Notes under the pieces: model-generated
What the model saw: the letters and a program-made list of their open reading frames with translations, nothing else
Told to the model about the DNA's origin: nothing
Database searches by the model: none
Shown here: positions 52,864 to 64,000 of the stretch, in pieces
How the letters are laid out: every line of letters begins with the position of its first letter
Numbering within the stretch: position 1 is the first letter of the stretch
From: Cyathus striatus
Lineage: Eukaryota; Basidiomycota; Agaricomycetes; Agaricales; Nidulariaceae
Reading direction: 5' to 3'
DNA: 64,000 nucleotides
Assembly: GCA_025738555.1 (NCBI GenBank)
Contig: JAOVFP010000001.1
Span: 186,001 to 250,000 of the forward strand
Made by a program: the position numbers and the translations under genes

Positions 52864-54196
52864 TTAAAGTACCTAGTTTAGTGCAATGTAGTGTAAATGT
52901 AAATATTAATAATAAAACTCACACCATGTATGCTCACTAAGAAAGTGCTTGGTGGGTAAGACTCGGATGCAAGGTGCTTCTGGGCAAAGTAAAGTAATGA
53001 GGAGTTTTCAAAGACTGATGTTCAAGATGAAATGCGAGCTTAGCAAACACTTTGATGCGTGTTTTGATGCATGTTCCTTAATCTTGGACTTAGCACGGGC
53101 TTATGACTTCTCGCTTTCATTGCACTCAGAATTGTTGAAATAAATGATGCATCGACGATGACGATGATACATTTGGCCTCAAAGCACGCAAGGGGAGGAA
53201 AGCATGAGGCAAATGGATAAGTAAATACAGTATATAGTATACTACTTAAATACATAGAAAGCGGAGCACAATGTCTGTAGAATACATAAAAAGGTATAGT
53301 AAACTATCTAAAAGCATATGTGGAGGCGGCATGGAATGATAATCATTGTGACATTTGAATAGTTAATATAATTCTACAAGAATCTCTTTGCTCACACAAA
53401 TACAAATGCAAACTGCTAGGTGGTATTTCTCGGGGCACAGGAGACTGCCCTCATACTACTCTACTCTACCTATTAAATATCATACAGAACTACAGCTAGA
53501 GAAACTATATAGTTGATACAAATACAGTAATTTACACATTAGCTAAGCAGTAAGGTAGATGTTTAGACTGGATACAGGTGTCTGGGATGGACCAGAGTAA
53601 ATCACGGATACACAAACATATGAGTGCCAAGAATGTGTCCATATGGGAAGATAGCAAAGGACAATAACTTGTTCTGCAGGAAGAATGCTCCATACAGAGG
53701 CATGATGCCACACACTTTGACATGTGGAAATGGGAACTGCTGAATCAGCCTGCTGGGAATGCCAGTTCTCAGGCCTGGCCAGGTGCCTATGGTGTGCTGA
53801 TGCACAGGATGCACAGTGCTGGTACAGTGTGGTTAGATAGTGGCATTTGCCATGAGTCTAAGTCCTCATGCCTTTTCCTATAATGCGATAACATATGACT
53901 TAGATATCCTATTATTAGAATAGACATGTGCTTAGCTTGATCTCTGGCCTTACTGGTAATTATTTCCCACCAATGTCAGGAATAAGCTCTGACCTCAGTA
54001 TTTTTATTCTTAGACACTTTCCTACTTAGGCTAGTTATGTCCCTTATTAGTGCGAATCATTCCCACACTAGCTAATGGTCCAGGACCTCTACCTTAGCTA
54101 CTAATTACAACCCAGATATATTATACCGTTTGTAAGTAGTGTGTAGAATATAGAAATAATATTTTTATAGTAGGTAGAAGTACGCTAGGTGTATTA
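52864..54196. mobile_element. Non-autonomous element, 3-bp duplication, copy 2
   Basis: 1333 bp. The ends match copy 1 (TTAAAGTACCTAG; TAATACACCTAG in complement) and are flanked by ATT (52861-52863, 54197-54199). It is collinear with copy 1 except for about 270 extra bp at 53136-53390. At many sites where copy 1 has CG this copy has TG or CA (GCGCAACG versus GTGCAATG; GCGCGTTCC versus GCATGTTCC), so it has decayed by CpG transition. Confidence 0.85.
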
Positions 54197-54299
54197 ATTT
54201 GTCAACATTTAATTATATTAGACTTCAACTGTGATACTATGGATCAGCTTTAGTGTAAAGTTTCTCTGGGGCTAAATAAATTGTAATGTCATAGTAGGT

Positions 54300-56150
54300 T
54301 TGGATGACCACTGCCCAAGCCCCAAAGAGGAGCAAAATGAAGGCAGAGGTACATTATCACTCAAAAGGAATGTAATGGATTCCTTTTCAATAATATACTT
54401 TTATGTATCACTGCCAGAGACATACGAAGGGAGTAAGAAAAGGATGGAAGTGCCTGCACAATTGTGTCAGTATGTTGGTTCATGGGTGAGGGAAAAAGAG
54501 AATGTGGAGAGATGAAATGAAACAAGAGATAAGAATGAAAGAGAATAGGGGTATGTAGAGATCTGAGAAAGAAAGCAGATGGGAAACTAGGAAGGCAAGA
54601 TGGGCATAAGAAGCAATGTAAGTGAACAGAAGGAAAAAGGGAGGATGAAGATCAGATATGGAAACTAAAAAGAACAAATGTAGAAAGGAAGATAGATAGA
54701 AATCAGTGCATACCACACATACCCCTCAACTCCCATTAACTACTTCCCATTTACATCTTCAGAATCAACCCTATCTTGACTCCCAAGAATGATGCCAGTA
54801 ACCCCATTATGAAGATTTGCTTCTTAGATGGGCTGGATGAGGTATGAGGGTTGGGAGGTGTAAGATGGTTCAGACTTGATGTGTCCTTTGTAGGTAGTGT
54901 TGCCACAGCTTGGCTTCTATCAGCTAATGGCTTTTTGTATCTTGGCTTGAAGCCGAAATGAACAGCTACAGCTTGGCTTCATCAGCTTTGGCTAGCTAAT
55001 CAGCTAAGCTGTTGGCTAAGTTACCTATTTCTCTTTAGTTTCTAAACAAATGTCATAATAATAGAAAATGTAAGTATTCTACTTAAAATACACTGCAAAG
55101 ACATATGCAAATAGAGAATTAAATATTTACTACAACTGAATATTTGGCATTAATGACATTGTAGCTCAAAATACTTGGAAACAATGAAGCATGAGGTGGA
55201 GGATTATGTAGTTGCAGTGCTGTGAACCTGAACTTAATTAAAGTCACACTAGATCACAGCATTGTCATGTGTTGCACATCATTATGCATTAAGTCAATGT
55301 TAAGTAGAAAGTTTGGAAGTAGTTTGCACACATAACTGAACATATTTCAATATAATGACATTTTCCAACATTTACAGTTGTATATACTTACAAACAACCA
55401 AAATGTGCTGACAAAATCACACAACATATAAAATGTGAGAAATAGGTAGATAAGCCGCTGGCTTAGCTGGCTTTTAGCTGCAGCGAGCCACTAAATTCTT
55501 ACCCGTCCCTCAAATGAGCCCTGAAGCCATGAAATCAGCTTGGCTCAGCTTATTTTCGGCTTGGCTTAAACGGCTAGCGGCTTTCAGCCGAGCCGTGGCA
55601 ACACTATTCGTAGGTGTTATAGGTTTATGCTGACATGTTGTCGACGACGACGGGGGCTGCGAGGGCCTAGGGACGATGAAGATGGTGGCAAGAGGTGGAC
55701 GAATGACACATTGCTTTTATTAATGTTAGCGTAATGTCCAGCAAGTACGATGTCCTCTCACTCACTAGGTGTCTTTGGTCGTATAATTGTCCGCTTCGTG
55801 AGGCGTCGACGATACAAGCAAAGTTCTCATTCACCTGGTGTCGTAGTGTGCCAAAGGTACGTCGAGCAACTGAGATCATCCCAGCCCCCACCCTCCAACT
55901 TCAAATGAGCTCCGACTTTCGATTGACCAGAACCCTCAGCTATTCGTCGAAGGCTCGTATTGCACCCCTGAGGGCTGGTAGAGCCACGCCTTCTTTCCTT
56001 TAGGCGGGTTCCTGGGCATGACGCTCCGACGGGGGTTTTGAAGAGAGAAGAGTGCGACGCATGGTTGGTTGAGGCTGAACATGGGAGGAAGGCGGTGAGG
56101 ATGGACATATGGATGGTCGGTGCGCATATCAACATGTCACGTGCATGTTT
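54300..56150. other. Segmental duplication, copy 3
   Basis: Related to 13430-15650 and 40900-43400, with a 713-bp insertion (annotated separately). Landmarks: AAGTGAACAGAAGGAAAA (54631), CCCATTATGAAGATTTGCTT (54811), the GTCGACGACGACGGGGGCTG block (55641), TCATTCACCTGGTGTCG (55827), GGGTTCCTGGGCATGACGCT (56006) and the CACGTG module (56110-56150). No hydrophobin follows. The first part (54300-54890) is CpG-poor. Confidence 0.55.
54894..55606. mobile_element. hAT-like non-autonomous element
   Basis: 713 bp. The ends are TAGTGTTGCCAC(A/G)GC in inverse orientation, a typical fungal hAT terminus. The 8-bp target TTTGTAGG (54886-54893) versus TTCGTAGG (55607-55614) differs only by a CpG transition. 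Segment copy 1 (TTTGTACGAGATGTTAGG at 14494) shows the uninterrupted site. Subterminal words (AGCTTGGCT, TAGCTGGCT) are repeated. No transposase. Confidence 0.85.
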
Positions 56151-56159
56151 GTTTTCCCC

Positions 56160-57755
56160 CTTCAGCTCAGCGCTCAGCGCTCAGCATCCGCAAGGACCAC
56201 AACAGAACATATACCCGACACTAAAATAATCACAGCTTCCACAACAGGTCCTCGTCGTCATCACAGTACCTTAACAGAGATAGATTCCATTGCATTGCGT
56301 GGACAATGCTCTCGGCTTTGTGAAAGCCTATCACACAATTCCAACTGATCCGCAGCTCAATTTCCAATCAATCGCAACATCACATCGCTCATCATATACT
56401 TTGTGTGATTCATTCCGTTGACTTGCTTTACATAGCTCCGGCGTTGTCTAGCGTCGGCGGAAAGAAACGGAGTTAAAAAATCTTCTGCTCCTATCAGGCT
56501 GTCCATAATCGTATTATCCATCATTATTAATATCTACACTGGTATATATCATCGTATCCGAGTCGCACCGCCTGGCGTCTACGTACTGTAATTATATTCA
56601 TATCAATTTTTAAGATTACATATCGGTCGCAATCCCCATTTGTACTACGTAAGCATACAAAAAGTTTTCTACTCCAGATCTACGGAATAAATAATAGCAC
56701 ACTTCAGTGGTCGCTGCAAGTACAAGGGGTAGAAAACTCCAGGCAAATTTACGTTACGATTAGACAAATGTACTGCCTGTACCAATGTTTGAAGCCACAA
56801 TCAATGTAAGTATTTCCTTAAGTTAGCGCACTCTCCAGCGGATCTCCTGTGCCGAGGAGACTCGAGGGCAATCTAATGTAGTTGGTGGACGATATGGTGC
56901 GTATGAAACGGAAGATAGCAGCAGGGACTGTCAATGCAATGATCAACCATAGCGCTCAGTGCTATTGAATTGTACTATAATTCATCTTCAACAGGAAGCA
57001 CTTACGCAACTCATCTACCCTTTTATGAAATGTTACAGATACAGTCAACTCTGTACTAGTACATGCTGTGTATATACATACTCTGCAGTATTTAATACAT
57101 TTTCGGATCCACCAAGTCGGTTGGCGGGGAGTTATGTATTACATTCTAATATGCCATAGTACAAACTATTTTGGGAGGGCAAAATACATAACTTTACGTC
57201 TTATAAGGCTCCTGTCAATCCTTTTGTACGGAACCGACTTCAAACCACCCTTATATGTATATACAACTGATATTTTATCACAACAGAGGCATGTTTCAGT
57301 ATTAAATTTCATAAACACGACATGGTACTCTTAGGTTTTATCCCGGAGCCTGCTGGAACGCACTCAAATAACCATACCACCACTTGACACATCAATGCCA
57401 CCTGCATATTCCATCGAAATCCCATCATATAGTTTGATTCACTTGGAACTGCGTTCACTTGGTAGCATGAAATGTACATAATTCTAGTCTACAGAAGAAT
57501 ACACTGCCATTAAAAGAGGAGGTAAATTCCAAGCAAAATTCCAAGCAAAATTACCAATCGGTAATCATCAAAGCCAACTACACCGTCTGCACCAATGCGC
57601 GAGATTACAATCAAGGTAGGTATTTGTTCAAGTTAGCGTACTCTCCAGCAGATTCCCAATGACAAGGATCGAGGGCAATCTAATGCAGATGGCGGACGAG
57701 GTGGTGTGTACAGCATGGAAGATGTAAGCAGGGATTGTTAATGCAATGGACATCG
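56160..57755. other. Tandem paralogous segments of unknown nature
   Basis: 56690-56990 and 57480-57765 plus 59645-59690 are related: AGTTAGCG(C/T)ACTCTCCAGC, CGAGGGCAATCTAATG, then TGCTAT(T/C)GAA(T/C)TGTACTAT. Each begins with a short coding-like stretch (in the second, VIIKANYTVCTNARDYNQ) followed by a GTAAGT/GTAGGT donor-like site, so they may be exon pieces of an unknown gene. The rest, including a CGCTCAGCGCTCAGC repeat at 56167, holds nothing recognised. Confidence 0.4.
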
Positions 57756-57765
57756 ATAACAAGGC

Positions 57766-59644
57766 GGGCCGACAGTTTTTGACGGTACGCACGGTACTGA
57801 ACGGTACTCGATGTACCGTGCATGTACCGTGCAGTACTGATTAGTACCGTAAATGTACCGTGCATACCGCACATACCGCACAACAGATACTAATTTATGG
57901 TATAAATTGTAACCTAAATAAGCTATGTAAAATTAATTAAATACTTATTATTATGCTATAACACTCGTTAATGAGGGTATAATGTATGGGTTATCAAGAT
58001 TCTTCTTGCATCTTTGCCCTCATATACCCAATGAATTTAAGTATAGTAGTGTACTCATAGTATAATTAGGTATTGCTGCTGTACAATTGAGCTTACCAGA
58101 CATAATACTAATAATTATAACATTTCTCATCAATTAAAACGCAAAAATTCGAATTAAGATTTACTTGGAGAAAATTGTAAGTTTCATATATTGTAATGAC
58201 ATGTATTTATTCAATGTAGTACCGTGCATAAGTACCGTGCATACCGTGAAAGTACCGCGCACTGCTACAATGTACCGTACAAGTACCGTACACATCAAAA
58301 ACCACGTACCGTGCAGATACCGTGCACAAAAATCTGTACCGTACAGTACCGTTCATCAACAAAATACCGTAAATTGGTACCGTGAAGTACCGTGCATGTA
58401 CCGTGCGGTGTTGTAAATGTACCGTACAACAATTTTCATGTACCGTGCAGTGTCATCAATGTACCGTGCAGCATTAGTGTATTTATGTCAATAAATTAAT
58501 TGCACTTCTTGTGTATGTACTTCACTCTTACCCGCCCTCCCACTCAATATGCTTATCAATTAAGTATGTTGCTCATTAATGCCGACCTTCCCGCCCATCG
58601 TTTCCCACGCCTCCGCTTAACAATTATGTTGCTTAATTGATGTCAACCTCTCCGCTCATTGTTTCCCACGCCTCCGCTTATTAATTTCCTGCATGACAAC
58701 CTTCCCGCCCATCGTTTCCCACGCTCCCGCTAATCATATTCAGTCCCCTGCCCGCCCCTCTTCTCAAAAATTCCCACGGTATTTCCTTTGCTAAATACTC
58801 GCCCTCAACATTTCCCATGCATTTTAGTGTTGCCCGCTGCTGCTTATAGCTTCCCATGCTTCACCATCTCATCAGTTCATTGTTCCCCACCCTCCGCTTT
58901 CATTTTCCCACACACATATTGCTCATTCTTGGACTTTCCCTTAAATTATAACTGTAGGTTGTAGGATTCACTGTACAAAAGTATTAATTATTCCACAGTA
59001 GAAATTTGAATTATTTCGCATTTTCATATGATTACCCATTCTTATAATACCTAAGGTGCACCATAATGTATAAAGCGAAATATATTACATATATTACAAA
59101 AAGATTCAAGAGAAAATATTAAATATTGAGCTAAATAATGCGAAATTACTTGCTCACTGTTGAGCATGATGATGAGGAGGGTGTTCATCAACACATCACC
59201 CATCAATATGTGCAGCGGCCTTGAGGAAAGTGAGTTTGATGGCATTGATGAATGTCAATGACAGCAATTGCAAACATTGACAAAGGTGAGAAGAAGCGTG
59301 GGAATTTTTGAACAATCCAAAACGTTGAAGGAAATGACGGGCGGGGAGCCGGACAAAGGGGAGATAGGAGAGTAGTGTAGAGTAATTTTAAAACATTGCA
59401 GGGTACTCTTCTTTATTCAATATATAATGCTACTTGAATAATGCTCTATTTATATTTGAATTTTCTCCAATGATGTACCGTGCATAACCACAAATGTACC
59501 GTGCATAATGAGAAATGTACCGTGCATAACCAAAAATGTACCGTACATTGTACCGTGCATACCGTAAATAGTACCGTACAATTTTTGATGTACCGCACAG
59601 TACCGTGCAGTGTACCGTGCAGTACCGTCAAAAACCACTAGCCC
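57766..59644. mobile_element. TACCGTGCA-word element with 10-bp target duplication
   Basis: 1879 bp. ATAACAAGGC is directly repeated at 57756-57765 and 59645-59654. The ends are GGGC.....GTTTTTGACGGTAC in inverse orientation. The arms (57783-57880, 58217-58470, 59474-59632) hold about three dozen GTACCGTGCA/GTACCGTAC words in both orientations. The interior is AT-rich plus a tandem repeat. No transposase. The related segment at 56940-56975 shows the site without the insertion. A 9-11 bp duplication suggests a Mutator-like mechanism, but this is inference. Confidence 0.85.
58545..58740. repeat. Tandem repeat inside the TACCGT element
   Basis: Three units of about 60 bp with CTTCCCGCCCATCGTTTCCC and ACGCCTCCGCTTA, separated by ATTATGTTGCTTAATT-like spacers. 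Weaker copies continue to about 58920. Confidence 0.65.
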
Positions 59645-59758
59645 ATAACAAGGCTTGATGCTATCGAACTGTACTATGACTCGTACTGCACAAAACTAGC
59701 GGTGACTAAGCGACGTGCACTGAGTGATGTAATCTACATGTGAGGTCCTGAGCTTACA

Positions 59759-59766
59759 TATAAATA
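59759..59766 (+). promoter_or_regulatory. TATA box of the DUF6533 gene
   Basis: TATAAATA 66 bp before the ATG, followed by an A/C-rich leader. Position fits a fungal core promoter. Confidence 0.55.
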
Positions 59767-59824
59767 CACCACGAGACAACAGTGTGGTAACCTTCATACA
59801 ACCCAAGTGCGACATAAATTCATT

Positions 59825-61517
59825 ATGACAGACAGTGACATACAAATCGATCTTTTAATCGAGTACACTGAGGACACTCTGATGTACACCAGAGTTTACG
59901 GTGTGTAGCTTTATGCACCTTCTCCATTTCTTACTCTTATAAACTGACGTTTCAGCTGCCATTATAACTTTCCTCGTCTATGATATCATATACTGTTTCT
60001 TTGATGAGGTACTAGTATCCACATTTTACATTGTCACTTCGATAAACCTGCGAATAATTATAGGTGAAATACATTTGGTGGTCAGATAACTATAACAAAA
60101 TTTGAAATATATCTCACAGTATACTTCATTAATTTTCTAGTGGAATGAAATGGTCAACACCCAAGGTACTTTATATAATCACACGCTATTATATTCCCCT
60201 ATATATTTTGTAAGGTTCATTCTACGAATGAATAAATAACTTCTTTAATCTTTGACTCTACAGAATCTGGGAATTAACTCGTATTAACATTCACATTCAA
60301 CTCCAGCAACCCTAAAACTGAAAACTGAACTTTATAGCATCATATACGAACTTATTTCGAAATTTGTCAACAAATGTTAGTAATTCCGACATGTCTCTAC
60401 TGTCTGTCAAACTAAAACGGTGTAATTAGTTGTAGTTATATAATAACTATTGCACTTAATGGAATCTGACGCAATCTTGCAGTTGTCGTGCGACGATATG
60501 GTTCGTTGGATGGTAAGCAGTGCATGGACCAATCTTCTTAATTAAGATTACCACAAGCCACATAGTGGGGGGATATATTGGACTGCAACCGACATTATCT
60601 TTGCATTTCGAGTTAGTGCGTGTTATGGAAATAGAAGACGAAGTGAGCATCTCCATTTATCTATGATAATCATGGAATATTACTAAATAACAATTATTAG
60701 TGGTTTTTTTTCTAGCTATATCTCTATTTGGTCAGTTATAGTGCTATGTGTTCATCATTACTGACACATATGAAATATACTAGTACAATTCTTAGTTTGG
60801 TTCAGATAACTATCTTTCAATTGTTGAATCCCTAACAGGCAACTCTAGTTACTACTAACCACGAATATGTTGAAAGCCATAATAGCATCCGAAAATACTT
60901 TTATCATTCCGGGATACGGCATATGCTTGGAAAAAACAAATCCATACAGTGCATATCCTCTCCGATATTTGAACACTCTTTATTTTGGATACACTGCTGC
61001 ATTTCATAGTACGTTTAATATATGTATCACTCCACAAGAAATTATTAATTTCCTTGCAACAGTTATTTTATTCTTTCTAACGATCATTAAGCTAGGAAAA
61101 GAGACAATTCTCGCTCACGGGGGGCTGAGGAATCTTCTAAGAAATGAAAGAAGTACCTTTCCTATCATTACGTCATTTATCCGGGATGGAACACTATATT
61201 TTGCAATCGTCTTTTGTAAGGGATTCTTGGCAACAACTTCACATAATCTACTGATATATATGTAATGCAGCATATACAATAATTATGATGTGGTTTTCGC
61301 TGAACAGCTTTGCTCCGAGCAATCGCACTATCATCTATTTGGACCCGTAATTTCCTGTCCTACATTGTTCATTTCTTGAATATTTATATATGCTTCTAGG
61401 TGGTACGATGCAATGATGTCATTTGCGGTAGGTTCAATGTATATATTATCGATTCATATTGATATAGCTCTAGGGATCACGACTAATACTGAGTCTGCGA
61501 AAAATCTCGGATGTTAA
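59825..61517 (+). CDS. DUF6533-domain membrane protein
   Basis: Basidiomycete integral membrane protein of unknown function. Early exons: 59825-59900 (MTDSDIQIDLLIEYTEDTLM...), 59956-60008 (AIITFLVYDIIYCFFDE, the first DUF6533 helix), a 14-nt microexon 60064-60077, and 60141-60209 (GMKWSTPKVLYIITRYYIPL). Middle exons near 60483-60512 and 60558-60642 encode YWTATDIIFAFRVSACYGN. The last part is 60868-61213 (TVILFFLTIIKLGKETIL, then SFIRDGTLYFAIVFC), a 55-nt intron, AYTIIMMWFSLNSFAPSNRT, an intron ending TTCTAG at about 61400, and a final exon ending GCU-stop at 61517. All diagnostic parts are present, so it is the intact copy of the remnant at 5.4-7.8 kb. Joins around 60700-60870 are uncertain. 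Confidence 0.75.
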
Positions 61518-62145
61518 CGGAAGTGCAAGTGCACCAACGGTGTCTAGATCTATTTTTTTTGCCTAATCAGAGCTTAGGACAACAGACATGCTTCAGGATT
61601 ATGTGTAAAAACATAGTATCTATTAGTTGACTAAAGCTACTCCGTATAGTGCTTAAGTGCTTGGGTATAAATTAGAAGTAATGAATATATTTAAGTGTGT
61701 ATGCACAAGGAAACTACTGACCTTCAGCAGACGCTTGACCTTGGTTCAGTGCAGCTGACAAGACACATGCTCTACGGTTTCAAAATACGGGAATAGGGTC
61801 TCTCCACCCGTTCAACTTAAACTACATTTCTCCGCCTTAAGTCCTTTGCAGCAGCAGGATGAGATATGTATACAATGGCAGAACCAACTCTTGTCTTTGT
61901 GCGTTGTCAAGACCTCTTCAGCTCAAGGACTTAACTCCCAACAGTACTATCTACCAACTTCATGCAAGCATTCCTGTTATCCATCAATTCGCTTCGAGTG
62001 TAAGTACCAAAATCTCTATTCTGTCTTTGAGATACTTATATTCTGAATGCCCTAAACTATGGAAAGCCGGAGCACCACGCTCAAAACCATCAATATAAAT
62101 CAAATTCCGCGCTTCGGCAAACCATATGCCGATTTATGATCTAGA
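61518..62145. other. Intergenic; carries a compound-element terminus
   Basis: 62059-62090 repeats the end of the 17605 element (TATGGAAAGCCGGAGCACCA). A 66-79 aa frame pair at 61846-62098 spans it but has no recognisable match. Otherwise nothing. Confidence 0.4.
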
Positions 62146-62937
62146 TTTACAGCGCTTTGCATATCGATATAGACCTACGATTTTCTTAGTACACATCTGA
62201 GTTCCACCGGCAGCATGATCCGAGCCAGTCTGCTGGTAGGATCAACAGGCTATTCCTTAAAAGGGTTATGACGTCGTGGACGCTTACTGTATGACGCTCG
62301 ACGCGCCAGTTCTCAATCATCTGCGGCGGTCTCAAGCAATATGTCCCTTAGTCGTTGGAGACGATGAGCACCGAGGTTTGAGAACGCCACCACATATTGG
62401 CATAAGTACCTAGCATTAGTAGCTCGAGCTTCATAGGAGAGATTGTCAATATGTCTCATAATGCAATCAGTACTATCCAAACCCGAGACCACCTCCAGCT
62501 CATCCTCAAGATCCTGTACAACCATATCCTCCTTATTATGCCCATAATTCTCCAGAAACACAGCATCTCTTCCGATATACACCTCCCCACATCCTGCAAC
62601 CTTATCAGCAATTTGTTCCACCTCATTTTCTTCACCACCACGAGCAATATCTCCCATTTAATCCAGCTATGTTTCATAACTACGCTCTCCAGGCCAACGG
62701 ACCCATTATTCACGACCTTCGTGGCCCAGAATTGAACCCTGCCTAGGTGCAGGATGGGTGAGGAGACATAGCAGCGGTTGGGACACTGCAACGCGGTAGC
62801 GCAGTGGAGAGCAGCAGGGCAGCCAAGATCCAGTGGTTTGGCTGTGGATCCGGCAATGATGGCCGTATAACTCCGATGTATACTAACGAAATTTTAAGTC
62901 TATATCGATATGCAAAGCGCTGTAATTTTCGGTTGTG
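62146..62937. mobile_element. Candidate inverted-repeat element with a small ORF
   Basis: Inverse copies of about 70 bp: TTACAGCGCTTTGCATATCG and ATATAGAC at 62147-62175, with the complement at 62907-62935. Similarity continues inward to CATCTGAGTT/CATCGGAGTT. The minus-strand frame 62657-62313 (114 aa, MGDIARGGEENEVEQIADKV..., acidic) lies inside and matches nothing I know. No target duplication identified. Confidence 0.5.
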
Positions 62938-64000
62938 CTTTTTCGGTTACGAAATTCGGCTAAGGGCGGTCGGGCGTCGGGAGGCTTCGTTGGGGTTGCG
63001 ACATGGGTGCTTGAGTATACTTGGAGCATACAGGAGCATAACCTCCAGCATATTTTTGATAGGTACCATATTATAAGTTAAATAAATTAAAGGAATGTGT
63101 GAGGTCTGTAGAGCAGACATTGTGCCCTACAAGTACCATGTGGGATGAGTTGACAGTGCGACAAGTTCTGCAGTGCAATCGCATGCAATCATGTGTTGAA
63201 TGTGAAACAATTTCAACGCGTTATCATCTCTTCAACATGCTCTCCAACGCTCTCCATCTCTACTCCACTCGCCACAATTATCACCACTGAGACAACACCA
63301 AGGCCACTACAAAAATGTTCATAACACAGACTAAAGTATCTGAGAGAGCGCTCAACAGTGCATCAATTAGTTCACAACATTAGGGGAGTTCACACTTGGT
63401 GATACACGATACAGCTACAGTTATTTTGTAACATGTGCTAAGCTTTTCAGCAGGATTTGTAGTGTTTTGTAGTGACTGATCTATGGCAATGCGACAAAAC
63501 AGCCAAGTTTGAACTACTCTATTGGCACCTCAAGATCTTATCACTCTCTTGTCAATATCTCAATATACCCTCTCCCTCTCCTTATATTCTCATTCTGTAG
63601 AGCAGGAAATTTGCTTGCACTGCAAAAACATGTTTTCATTTCATTTTACATCTCCACACATAATCCGCATGTATCCCTACTTAAGTACTTGTACCCACTT
63701 TCTTTTAATACAAGTTTGCTTCCCCCACTTTCTCTTTCTCTCGCAACTTCACTTAGATCCTGGAGGGATAGGCAGATGTCTTCCCACTTGCAACTCTTTG
63801 TATAAGAATTCCTTCAACCAGGAATATTCTTCCATACATTCAATCTTTGCGTTATACTCCAAACAACTTAATTGTCTGTTGGCTCCGTGAATTGATTTAT
63901 TTATTTATTACTCACAGTTCACTATTTTAAGCACTGTATTCTCTCTCTTTTTTTACTTAAATACAGTGAAGTAACCATATCGCTTTTTATCTAAATAACT
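62938..64000. other. Window end, nothing recognised
   Basis: AT- and C/T-rich DNA. Frames at 63509-63890 are Leu/Ser-rich and overlap in two phases with no motif. No gene, RNA or repeat supported. Confidence 0.5.

Noticed and set aside
57680..59638. Frames of 61-83 aa around TACCGTGCA words
   Set aside because: Translations of the word array (VPC, TVH, MHGT repeats).
63509..63890. 98- and 122-aa frames near the end
   Set aside because: They overlap in two phases of the same C/T-rich DNA and show no motif.

Overview
The window looks like a repeat-rich stretch of a basidiomycete genome, most likely an agaricomycete. The grounds are two class I hydrophobins, short GT-AG introns of about 50-65 nt in nearly every gene, F-box proteins with an N-terminal coiled coil, DUF6533-type membrane proteins, a DUF6589 protein, a decayed pectin methylesterase and a nuclear tRNA-Glu(CTC) with an intron. 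No bacterial, organellar or rRNA features were seen.

Layout. 1-5.4 kb: CpG-poor repeat-derived DNA without a convincing gene. 5.4-7.8 kb: a DUF6533 gene remnant with a hAT-like MITE at a splice donor. 9.1-11.8 kb: an intact 11-exon ABC transporter. 12-17 kb: intergenic DNA, an F-box remnant and a duplicated segment leading into hydrophobin 1 (17.0 kb). 17.6-23.7 kb: a compound inverted-repeat element holding a near-perfect 1.1 kb palindrome, then an F-box pseudogene split by an element with a 3-bp target duplication. 23.7-27.3 kb: arrays of short words arranged as palindromic elements. 28.5-29.3 kb: pectin methylesterase pseudogene. 30-32.5 kb: a multi-exon gene of unknown function.

33.06-38.75 kb holds a complete 5.7 kb element. 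Terminal inverted repeats of about 0.41-0.45 kb flank two convergent genes, a 900-aa DUF6589 protein and a RecQ-like helicase, and a candidate 9-bp target duplication lies outside them. 39-48 kb: decayed F-box paralogues, hydrophobin 2 (44.3 kb), another TIR element and the tRNA. 48.4-50.5 kb: an apparently intact F-box gene. 51.5-52.8 kb: a multi-spanning membrane protein. 52.9-59.6 kb: three more elements with recognisable target duplications. 59.8-61.5 kb: an apparently complete DUF6533 gene. The last 2.5 kb has little recognisable content.

Two themes recur. First, local segmental duplication: hydrophobin plus upstream segment, F-box genes, DUF6533 genes and several 3' flanks each occur more than once, so paralogous empty sites can be used to define insertions. 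Second, CpG-directed C-to-T decay: differences between repeat copies, several F-box lesions and the base composition of the repeats all point to loss of CpG. Exon structures were read by eye from GT/AG sites and reading frame, and need transcript support.
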